This document shows positions 5,834 to 15,300 of a DNA stretch of 22,468 nt, piece after piece; positions within the stretch are counted from its first letter, which is position 1; the number at the start of each line of letters is the position of its first letter. This stretch comes from an uncultured bacterium. GTDB taxonomy: Bacteria > Cyanobacteriota > Vampirovibrionia > Gastranaerophilales > Gastranaerophilaceae. Below the pieces are notes generated by a model that saw only the letters and a program-made list of their open reading frames with translations, did not search any database and was not told the DNA's origin. The stretch covers positions 1 to 22,468 of the forward strand of contig CAMAGQ010000010.1 in NCBI GenBank assembly GCA_945833895.1. Direction: 5' to 3'. Made by a program: the position numbers and the translations under genes.

Positions 5834-7513
5834 ATGACAAAACTTTCACCATTACAAATTGAAAGATTAAAGTACCAGCCAAAATTACCTATGAGTTTAC
5901 AAAACGGTGTGAACTCTTTGGAATTGGTTGAAGGTTCTGCAACTCAATCTGTTAGAGATCAAGAACAAATCAAGAATTTATTCGCAAACACTTACGGAAA
6001 ACCAACCGTAACTTTCAAATCAACTTCATCTTCTTCATCTTCTGATGTAAGAAATGTCGGTGTAATTTTATCAGGCGGTCAAGCTCCGGGCGGACACAAC
6101 GTTATCGCAGGTCTATACGACTCTTTGAAAAACGCTAATCCCGCTAACAAATTGTATGGATTTTTAGGCGGCCCTTCAGGTATTATTGAAGGTAAATATG
6201 TTGAATTTGATGACGAATTTATCAACGCTTACAGAAATACAGGCGGTTTTGATATTATCGGTTCAGGCAGAACAAAATTGGAAACAGAAGAACAATTCCA
6301 AAAATCTCTTGCCGTTTGTAAGAGTTTAGGAATTTCTGCCGTTGTAATCATCGGCGGTGACGATTCTAACACTAACGCTGCTTTGCTTGCAGAATGGTTT
6401 GTTAAAAATAACGCAGGTATTCAAGTTATCGGTTGTCCGAAAACTATCGACGGCGACCTGAAAAACGAACAAATCGAAATTTCTTTCGGTTTTGATACCG
6501 CTACAAAAACTTATGCCGAACTTATCGGAAACATTCAACGTGATGCTAATTCAGCTAAAAAATACTGGCACTTTATCAAAATCATGGGCAGAAGTGCTTC
6601 TCACGTTGCTTTAGAAGCAGCATTACAAACTCAACCTAACATCACTTTGATTTCTGAAGAAGTTGAAGCAAAGAAAATGTCATTGTCTTCAATCATTGAC
6701 TATATGACAGATATTATCGTTAAACGTTCAAACAACGGCAAAAGCTTCGGTATCGCTGTTGTTCCTGAAGGTTTAATCGAATTTATTCCTGAAATGGGTT
6801 CCATGATTTCTAATTTGAACGATATTATGGCATCATTAGAATCAGATTCTTCATTTGTAAGTGCATCTGCAAGCGAAAAATTCAGCATTGTAGAAAGCAA
6901 ATTATCAAGTGAAAACGCTAAGGTTTACGCATCATTACCTGCGTTAATCAAAACTCAATTGCTTGCTGACCGTGACCCGCACGGAAACGTTCAAGTTTCA
7001 AAAATTGAAACCGAAAAACTTTTAATCGAAATGATTTCAGCAAGATTAAGCCAATTGAAATCAGAAGGCAAGTTCTCAGGTAAATTCTCTGCACAATCTC
7101 ACTTCTTCGGCTACGAAGGTCGTTGTGCATTCCCTTCAAACTTCGATGCTGATTACTGCTACTCATTGGGTTACAATGCGTTTGCTTTGATTAACTTCGG
7201 GTTGACAGGTTATTTATCTTCTGTAAGAAACTTGACTCAGCCTGCTGATGAATGGATTGCAGGCGGTATTCCTCTTACTATGATGATGAACATGGAAAAA
7301 CGTCATGGTGAAATGAAACCTGTTATCCAAAAAGCATTGGTTAGACTTGACGGTCCTGTATTCAAGAGATTACAAGACAACAGAGAAGACTGGGCAATGA
7401 ATGACAGATACTTATTCCCTGGTGCTATTCAATACTTCGGACCAAGTTCTGTTTGTGATATCACAACAACAACTCTTCAACTTGAAAGAAGCAAAACTTT
7501 AGCTTCCGTATAA
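5834..7513 (+). CDS. pfp: Diphosphate--fructose-6-phosphate 1-phosphotransferase (PPi-dependent phosphofructokinase)
   Basis: Converts fructose 6-phosphate to fructose 1,6-bisphosphate with pyrophosphate instead of ATP, reversibly, in cytoplasmic glycolysis/gluconeogenesis. At 559 residues it belongs to the long PFP subfamily (plant beta-subunit / spirochaete type). Seen: GVILSGGQAPGGHNVI near residue 75; GGDDS at 174-178, where the second Asp is the residue associated with PPi rather than ATP use; PKTIDGDL at 202-209, with the PPi-type Lys and the catalytic TIDGD; MGR at 251-253; and the family stretch SHFFGYEGRCAFPSNFDADY around residue 420. The ATG has AAAGGAAAGG upstream (5816-5825). It has its own promoter, a palindromic operator candidate and a terminator, so it is monocistronic. 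Confidence 0.95.
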   Translation: MTKLSPLQIERLKYQPKLPMSLQNGVNSLELVEGSATQSVRDQEQIKNLFANTYGKPTVTFKSTSSSSSSDVRNVGVILSGGQAPGGHNVIAGLYDSLKNANPANKLYGFLGGPSGIIEGKYVEFDDEFINAYRNTGGFDIIGSGRTKLETEEQFQKSLAVCKSLGISAVVIIGGDDSNTNAALLAEWFVKNNAGIQVIGCPKTIDGDLKNEQIEISFGFDTATKTYAELIGNIQRDANSAKKYWHFIKIMGRSASHVALEAALQTQPNITLISEEVEAKKMSLSSIIDYMTDIIVKRSNNGKSFGIAVVPEGLIEFIPEMGSMISNLNDIMASLESDSSFVSASASEKFSIVESKLSSENAKVYASLPALIKTQLLADRDPHGNVQVSKIETEKLLIEMISARLSQLKSEGKFSGKFSAQSHFFGYEGRCAFPSNFDADYCYSLGYNAFALINFGLTGYLSSVRNLTQPADEWIAGGIPLTMMMNMEKRHGEMKPVIQKALVRLDGPVFKRLQDNREDWAMNDRYLFPGAIQYFGPSSVCDITTTTLQLERSKTLASV

Positions 7514-7535
7514 GTTTTTGAGTTTGAAATATCAG

Positions 7536-7571
7536 AAAACGACCTTGTATTTGCAGGGTCGTTTTTGTTTT
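7536..7571 (+). terminator. Rho-independent terminator of pfp
   Basis: AAAACGACCTTG (7536-7547) pairs with CAGGGTCGTTTT (7554-7565), a 12-bp stem with one G-U pair and a 6-nt loop, followed by a T-rich tail to about 7571. Confidence 0.9.
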
Positions 7572-7616
7572 CAATAATTACTCTATATATATGACAACTA
7601 TTTAGAACTTATTTTT

Positions 7617-7622
7617 TATAAT
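7617..7622 (+). promoter_or_regulatory. TATAAT -10 box immediately before the membrane-protein gene
   Basis: A perfect TATAAT ends 6 bases before the ATG at 7629, so transcription would begin at or beside the start codon. There is no Shine-Dalgarno. ATGACA at 7591-7596 is the only -35-like sequence, with an over-long 20-nt spacer. Confidence 0.4.
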
Positions 7623-7628
7623 AGTAAA

Positions 7629-8303
7629 ATGGAAGAAATTGTTATTGATAAAAAATACTCTGATTTCATAGAAAATTTGATTGAACAGGTATCGACAGTT
7701 TTGCCTGAAGATATTAACTCTTTGCAAACGAGTTACCTGAAAAATAACATGAGAAAATCAATGACACTAATGGCATCTTCAATCAACGATAACGAAGTTT
7801 TTAAGGTTTTGGATTTTGAAGAACAATGCTTTTACATCCAAATAATTGCAGAATGGTCTTTCCACAAAGAAATTGACCTGTTTCGCTCAGGAATTTCGCC
7901 AAAATATTGGAAAGTTGTCATGAATAAAATCTGGTACGTCATGTGGGAAGTCATGTACGCTTGTGTTAAAAATGATTCTCCGCACTCAACAACTTTGAAT
8001 TTAGTCGAAAGATTTGTGAACAGAAGTTACAACGAGGCGATAGAGGAACTTAAGGAACAGGAAATTATCGACGAAGAAACCGAAGAACTTGCCAAAGGTC
8101 AATCAAATATCGACAAAATGGCTCAAGAAATTAAAACTGTCGAAAACATTAAAAATGGAATTACTATCTCAATTAAAAGATTTTTCCTTGCAATAATTAT
8201 TGCCGCAGTAATTACATTTATTATTATGAAATTTAAACATGTCGGGCTAATCGGAATTTTAACATTTATCCTTGTGTATTATTTCACACCTAATAAAAAG
8301 TAG
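7629..8303 (+). CDS. Hypothetical protein with two C-terminal membrane segments
   Basis: Unrecognised family. 224 residues: a soluble, mainly helical, Trp/Tyr/Met-containing domain (about 1-140), a charged Glu/Lys-rich helix likely to be a coiled coil (about 138-180), then two closely spaced transmembrane segments (about 185-200 and 205-219) with a four-residue turn and a short Lys-rich tail. This looks like a tail-anchored hairpin in the inner membrane with the large N-terminal domain on the cytoplasmic side. The start codon has no ribosome binding site and lies 6 bases after a TATAAT, suggesting leaderless translation. It lies between pfp and tpiA, each with its own promoter, so the neighbours give no functional clue. 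Confidence 0.7.
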   Translation: MEEIVIDKKYSDFIENLIEQVSTVLPEDINSLQTSYLKNNMRKSMTLMASSINDNEVFKVLDFEEQCFYIQIIAEWSFHKEIDLFRSGISPKYWKVVMNKIWYVMWEVMYACVKNDSPHSTTLNLVERFVNRSYNEAIEELKEQEIIDEETEELAKGQSNIDKMAQEIKTVENIKNGITISIKRFFLAIIIAAVITFIIMKFKHVGLIGILTFILVYYFTPNKK

Positions 8304-8380
8304 ATTTGACAGGAATTCTCCCCCGCAATATTTATGAAGAATAGAGGTTTTTTACCTATATTCTGATATATTTACCCCAG

Positions 8381-8409
8381 TTGCATAAGATTTTTGTTTA
8401 ATATAAAAT
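8381..8409 (+). promoter_or_regulatory. Sigma70-type promoter of tpiA
   Basis: TTGCAT (8381-8386), 17-nt spacer, TAAAAT (8404-8409). The predicted start near 8416 leaves a leader of about 30 bases carrying AAGGAGAG at 8433-8440, a strong ribosome binding site. Confidence 0.6.
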
Positions 8410-8445
8410 ACCTGTGACGTTATGTACTAATAAAGGAGAGATATT

Positions 8446-9240
8446 ATGTCAAGAAAACCAATTATTGCAGGAAACTGGAAAATGAACCTTTTGCAAAGCG
8501 ATGCAAAAGCATTATACGAAGGAATCAAATCATTTGTATCAAAATTTGATGCTCCTCAATTACCTACAGTTGTAATCGCACCTGTATTCACATCATTAAA
8601 TCAGGTTGCTGAAATCCCTTGCAACTGCGGATGTCAGGGCAGCAAATTATATGTTGCAGGTCAAAACTGCCACTGGGAATCCTCAGGAGCTTACACAGGC
8701 GAAATCTCAGTTGAAATGTTGAAAGATGCAGGTTGTTCTTTCGTTATTATTGGTCACTCAGAAAGAAGACAATACTTCTCAGAAACTGATGAAATGATTA
8801 ACAAAAAAGCAAAAGCAATCTTAGCAGGCGGTTTAATCCCGATCATCTGCTGTGGTGAAACTCTAGAACAAAGAGAATCAGGCGTTACAGATTCTCACAT
8901 CGCATCTCAAATCAGAGCAGCATTAAACGGAATTTCATCAGAAGATGTTGCAAAATCAGTTATCGCTTACGAACCAATCTGGGCTATCGGTACAGGCAAA
9001 TCTTGCGACGCTGATGAAGCAAACAGAGTTATCAAAATGATTAGAAGCGTTGTTTCAGAAGTTGCTGGTTCTCAAGCCGCTGATTCTATCAGAATTCTTT
9101 ACGGCGGTTCTGTAAAACCTTCAACTATTGAAGAACAAATGGCTAAATCTGACATCGACGGTGCTTTAATCGGCGGTGCATCATTGAAAGCAGACAGTTT
9201 CAATGAAATCATTGAAAAAACAATGAAAGTTGCTGTTTAA
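8446..9240 (+). CDS. tpiA: Triosephosphate isomerase
   Basis: Interconverts dihydroxyacetone phosphate and glyceraldehyde 3-phosphate in glycolysis. A complete TIM barrel of 264 residues. Seen: NWKMN at 10-14 with the substrate-binding Asn10/Lys12, GHSERR with the electrophilic His104, AYEPIWAIGTGK with catalytic Glu176 and the mobile loop after it, and LYGGSVKP near the C-terminus for phosphate binding. It is about 10-15 residues longer than most bacterial enzymes. The extra length falls at about residues 57-70 (IPCNCGCQGSKLYV), a Cys-rich insertion with Cys59, 61 and 63, and Cys75 shortly after. The ATG has an excellent Shine-Dalgarno and its own promoter; a terminator follows. Confidence 0.97.
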   Translation: MSRKPIIAGNWKMNLLQSDAKALYEGIKSFVSKFDAPQLPTVVIAPVFTSLNQVAEIPCNCGCQGSKLYVAGQNCHWESSGAYTGEISVEMLKDAGCSFVIIGHSERRQYFSETDEMINKKAKAILAGGLIPIICCGETLEQRESGVTDSHIASQIRAALNGISSEDVAKSVIAYEPIWAIGTGKSCDADEANRVIKMIRSVVSEVAGSQAADSIRILYGGSVKPSTIEEQMAKSDIDGALIGGASLKADSFNEIIEKTMKVAV

Positions 9241-9266
9241 TAAAATTTTCGATTGACAGTCAAAAG

Positions 9267-9300
9267 GTGGCACGGTTTAAATAAACCGTGCCACTTTCTT
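9267..9300 (+). terminator. Rho-independent terminator of tpiA
   Basis: GTGGCACGGTTTA (9267-9279) and TAAACCGTGCCAC (9282-9294) form a perfect 13-bp stem, followed by TTTCTTATT. The autotransporter gene converges on it from the other side with its stop at 9367. Nothing else is visible in 9301-9366. Confidence 0.85.
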
Positions 9301-9366
9301 ATTAATTACACAATTACCTGAATACCCCCAAAATACCGGAGATAAAGCAACAGGCAAATTAACTTT

Positions 9367-12300
9367 CTACAATCTCCAGTTCAAGCCGCCCTGACATACA
9401 ACACCTGTTCTGCCAAAGTTTCTGAATGTCGCTTGAGCGTACATATCCAATCTGTCCGTGAATGATTTTGTCATACCGACCGCGTACTGAACGTAGCCTT
9501 CATCCAGTTTGATATTGTTCAGGTTAACATTTCCGGCACGTCCGTTCAAACCTGTGAACAAGTTCCAAGCATAAGAAATCTGAGCGTAAGCACTCCATGT
9601 TTCTCTCTGCCAGATAAAGTTCAGGTTCGGTACGATATTGAAGCCGTTCAAGAAGCCTGCTGTCATGTGCATATTACCGTAATCAGTGTGGTAATTTTGT
9701 TTACCGAACATATTATATGACAATGTCAATGCAGGTTGAATTTTGAAGTTGTGCGAAATCGGAATATCATAAGCAGTCTTACTTGCCAAGCCTACGAAAT
9801 ATCCGAAGGCATCTTCCGAATTACCCGCAACATCCATATCGTTAGTGTATATACCTGTATTAATCAATGCGGATTCAATGAATTTACCCTTCATCCAACT
9901 AGACATAAAGCCGATTTGAGCACCGTTTTGGTAAGCACTTACACCGTTGAATGTCTGGTGCCCGCCTGTGTATGCGATGTAACCTGTAGGAACCCAAGAC
10001 CAACCGCGTCTTAAACGTTTAACCCCGAAGTCTGCACCAACAAGTGTACCCCAAGAATTGTTGCGGACTTTATCCAAGTCGTGATTAAACTTAAGGGTTT
10101 CAAAGTTACCTATTGTTTCAACCCAAACTTCGCTTTCTCTCAAGGTTCTGTCGTAACTTGCAGTTCCTTCAACCAACGCTGTTCTGTTTCTGAACATATC
10201 GCCGTAACTTGGGCTGTATCTTCTGATTTGTGCCTTATTAAACAATGTATCGTTTACGGATAATTGGTTAAAGTATGCGGCTGCAGTTGTAACTTGTCCT
10301 CTATATACCTGAGGGTTAAATCTTGTCAAATCTAACGAATAATTTCCGTCATTAGCAGGTGAAGCATTCAAGCGATAATTACCGATAGGTGTAGCGATTT
10401 CTTTATCCGTACTTGTGAACTTGATTTCATCACCTATATTATCCGAATCAAATACTCTTCCCAATCTTATGTGTTTATCAATCGGTGCTCCTGACTTATA
10501 TACATCTCCGTTAAATTGGAAATCATCAATGTTAATAATACCGACATCGCCCTTGCTTGATACGGAAATTGAATCAGCAGTGAATTTATCGGAATTTGCT
10601 TTGCCGTTTGCTCTTGCACTGATATCAATTGCAAAATCTGCCTTACCGTCGCCATCAGTTCCGTTTTTAACAACAAGTTCTGTCAGTTCATTATTCGTGC
10701 TTACGCCGTTCATTGTGTTTACGTAACCTGATGTACCTAAATTAATTTTATTTGCAGACTGTGTCATTCCTGACAGTGCAAGGTAATTCAATTTTGAAGT
10801 ATCGTCAATAGACAATGCTCCGCCCGTTACACCCGTACTTGCATCCGCAACAGTCAAAGTAGAATTATCTTTGAGGGTCATGCTTCCGCCTGCGATTTTA
10901 CTTCCTGATGATTTAAGTATTAATGTTGAATTATCAAGTTCAACATCACCGCCTGTTTGGATGTAATTTCCGTCGGTAGTCGTAATCTTTGTTAAATCAT
11001 CCGAAATATATAATCTGCCGTCTGCGATTTCAAGAGTACCCTCAACAATATCGTTTTGACCGTCTAAACGTATAACAGCCTCTTCACCGTCAAGTTTAAA
11101 CGTTGAACCTCTTTCAAGTTTTAATGTTGATTCTTTATCGACTTCTCCGCCTGTTACAATATATTTGTTACCGTCACGCAAAATAAGTTCACTGGTTGTC
11201 ATGCTCAAGTCAGATTTATTTTCTGACGAGTTAGCAATATCCAATTTACTGTTTGTAAGATTCATTGCTCCGCCTGAAATCTTACTGTTTGGAGAAGTTA
11301 GAGCAAGTCTTGAATTTTCAAGGTTAGCAGTACCGCCTGTTTGGTTGTAAGTAACTGTTTCGGTTGTTACTTTGTCAACACCTCTTAGGACAAGTTCACC
11401 GTCTGAAAGATTTATGCTGCCTGCAACAACATCTTCATCACCTGACAAGGAAACTTTTCCGCCTGATTGATTTAATGTTGCGTTTTCGCCAAGTGCGATA
11501 TAAGCATCAAATGTAACTTCGCCGTCAGAAACATTCAATTCACTGTCATCTTGTAAGTAAATCTTTGAATTTCCTGTAATTGTACCGCCTGAAACGCTTA
11601 CGGAACTTGTATCAGATGCGGCAACTTTTGCTCCGTCAGTAACAACGGCACTTCCGCCAACATCTAAATTACTGTTGTTGTCAATATATATAACAGCGTC
11701 GCCTTTTATTGTACCTGCGGTCATTAACAACTCACTGTCTGCCGTATCTCCGCCAATGTTAACAATACCGCCTGAAATGGTATCGTTGTTATTGTTCATC
11801 GTGAAGCCTTTGCCTTTAACCAGAGTTGTTCCGCCGGTTTGAGTGAACACACCTTCTTCGTGCTTTTTATCCATTGAATCAAGTACGAGAATACCGTTTG
11901 TCATTGTGAGCGAACCTCTTAAATCATCAGTTGCTCCGTCCAATACCAATGAACCGCCGTTTACTTCAATTCCGCTGCCTTTTTCAACATTTACGGAAGC
12001 ATCTTTGTCAACCTGTCCGCGTTGAATGTTCCAAATTGCAGGGTCGGCAAGTGTTCCGATATTCAACGTTCCGCCCGCTACTCTGTCTTTGTCATTATTC
12101 AGTGCGAACTTGGTATCAAGTATGGTTGTTTCACCGCCTGTTTGATAGAATACCGCAGACTCTGTTTTTGAAATATCCTTGATTGTAAGTTCTCCGCCCG
12201 CCATATTAATTCTGCCTTCGTAGGTATCGTTGTTATTCAACGCCATGTGACCGCCGTTTTGGTTAATGGTTGCACGGTTATCAAGGTTTATAATTGCGGT

Positions 12301-15300
12301 TTCATCTACCACACCGTTATCTTCAATCGTCATTGAACTTGCGTCGTTAAGATTGATAACTGCTTCATCACTGATTGTTCCGTCTGTCAGAATTAATGCG
12401 GTTCTGTCATTCAGGTTAACTTTTGCCTCATCGGTTATTGCTCCGCCGTTGATTGTCAAGGTACTGTAATCATCCATATTTACGGTTGCACCGGTTGCAA
12501 TCTTACCGTCAGAAACGAACATTGAGGATTCATTGTTAAGGTTCACAACAGCATTATCAGAAATTGTACTGCTGTTCATCTGGAATTTACTCTTGTCTTT
12601 CAGGGTTATAACCGAATTTGAACTTATTTCACCGTCAGTCATATCCATTGTTGCGTTATCTCGCAGGTTAACCTTTGAACTTTCAGAGATTTCACCGCTT
12701 GTCATTGTGAAATTACTATCGTCAGCAAAGTTCAGAATTGCTCCGTTTGTAATATCTCCGTCAGACATGCTCATTTTTGAATTGTCATTGAAATCAAGAG
12801 TTGCCTCATTACTTATTGTTCCGTCATACATGTTCATCTGTGCAGAGTCGTCAAATACAAGGTGAGCCTTATTTGTAATATCTCCGTCAGTCATGTTGAA
12901 GTTAGAAGTATCTTTGAGTTTTACGGTCGCTCCGTCAGTAATTTGACCGCCGTTCATATTGATAGAACTGTTGTTGCTTACTTTGACAACAGAATTAGAA
13001 GAAATTGCACCTTCTTCTATTGTAAAGTCACTGTTTGCAGCTTCACCGCCAACGATTACCATACCGCCTGAGATTAAGTCATTTTCGTTGTTGAAGGTGA
13101 AACCTTTACCCGTAATTTCAGTAGTTCCGTCAGTTTGTCTGTACGAACCGAATTGACCTTTTGTTACGGAATCAAGTTTTACGTTTCCTTTTGAAAGGTT
13201 AATATTGCCGTCAATTTTATCACCGCTATCCAAAGCAAGTTTGCCGCCCGCAACATTTATTGAACTGTCTTTGACAATTGTTGTAACCGTATCAGAACCG
13301 ACTGAACCCTTTGTAATAGTTAATACTGACGGGTCATCAGCAGTTCCGATTGTCAAACTTCCGCCATTAATCTTATCGGCACTGTTATTCAAATCAAAGG
13401 TTGTGCCGGTTATTAAAGTGTTACCGCCTGTTTGATTAAATTCGGCATTTTCGGATTTCTTAACACCCTTAAGAGCCAAATCTCCGCCACTTAAGTTGTA
13501 TGTACCGTTGAAGGTGTCGCCTTTATCCAATCTTACCGTACCGCCTGATTGGTTTACGGTTGCCTGCTCGCTGATAATCATTGTCGCATCATAATCAAAC
13601 TCACCGCCGCTAATGTTAAATCTGCCCTGATCATCAAGATTTAATGTTGCACCATCGTTGAATGTACCGTCTTCCATGTTGAATACGGCTCTATCGTTGA
13701 CATTTATGGTCGCAGTTTTTGTAATGTTACCGTCTGTCATGTTCAAAACGCTTGTATCAGAAAGATTTACGCTTGCACCTGATTTAATAACACCGTCAGA
13801 CATGTTCATTACGGCTTCGTGTTCAAGGTTAACTTTGGCATCATCAGAAATTATTCCGCCAACCATATTGAATACACCTTCGTTAGATACATTCAATTCA
13901 GCATTAGAAGTTAGTTTACCTTTGGTCATGTTCATTGATGAATTTTCGGTAATATTAACTTGAGCACCGTTTTTAATTGTACCGTTAGACATCGCAAATG
14001 CCGAAGAATCTTCAAAGTTTAGAACAGCACTGTCTGTAACTTCTCCGCCTGACATATTCATTTTTGAATTATCTTCAAAATTGACGACCGCTTTCTTGCT
14101 GATTTCGCCGTCTGATAAGTTCAACGCACTTGAATCTTCAATTTTAACGTGTGCTCCGTCAGTTATTGAACCGCCCGAAACATTGATTGAACTGTTATTC
14201 TTAACTCGAACGTCCGCTGATGATGAAATTTTACCTTCAGATAGAGTTAAATCACTGTTTTCGGTTGTTCCGCCAATGATAGTTTTACCGCCGGAAATAT
14301 TATCGTTTTCGTTGTTCAAGTCAAATCCCGAACCCTCAATGAAAGTTTCTCCGCCTGTTTGGGTGAATGTTCCGAATTCACTTTTCTGAGCAGAATCCAG
14401 TGTTAAATCTCCTGATGATATATTAAGATTACCGTTCCAGTGGTCGTTGCTGTCAAGTGTTAAATCTCCGCCCGCAACATTGATTGTACTGCCTTTGTAA
14501 ATGGTTGTTTCAACGTCTTTTGCAACAGTACCGTTTGAAATTGTTAAAGTCGATTTATCGTTTACATCACCGACAATCAACGAACCGCCTAAGATTTTAT
14601 CACGTGAGTTATTCAAATCAAAGTTGCTTCCGATTATCTGGGTTTGTCCGCCTGTTTGATTTAATATACCCGTAGAAGATTTTGATACGTCATCAAGAAG
14701 CAGGTTTCCGCCTTCAAGATTAATCGTACCGCTGTATGTATCACCAGAATTTAGTGCTAATTTTCCGTTTGATTGGTTAATCGTTGCGTGTTCACCAAGG
14801 TTGATATTAGCATCTTTCGCAACTTCTCCGCCTTTTAGGTTGAAGGTGCTTTGTGAATTAAGGTTCAGGTTCGCACCTTCGTCAATCATTCCGTTATCCA
14901 TGTTGAATACGGCTCTATCGTCAAGATTTAAGGTCGCATTCTTGGTAATATTACCGTTTTTCATGTTCAAAGCACTTGTATCGCCAAGTGATACAATAGC
15001 ACCTGTTTTGATTGCACCGTTTTCAATATTCATCACGGCTTCTCTGTCAAGATTAATCTGTGCACCGTCTGAAATTACGCCCTGTCCGATATTGATTGTG
15101 CTTGAATTTGTTGCGTTAACTTTTGCACTGTTGGTTATTGAACCTTTTTGCATTGTAAAGTCTGAACTATTTTTCAGGTTAATTGTTGCACCGTCTGTAA
15201 TAGTACCTTCATACATTGCAAAATTACTTGTGTCTTTGAAGTTCATGGTTGCACCGTCGGTAATTGAACCGTCGCTCATGATTACGGAACTTCCCTTGTC

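Noticed and set aside
5834..7513. ATP-dependent phosphofructokinase
   Set aside because: Length (559), GGDD and PKTIDGD with Lys are the PPi-type pattern; ATP enzymes are about 320 residues with Gly at the corresponding Asp.
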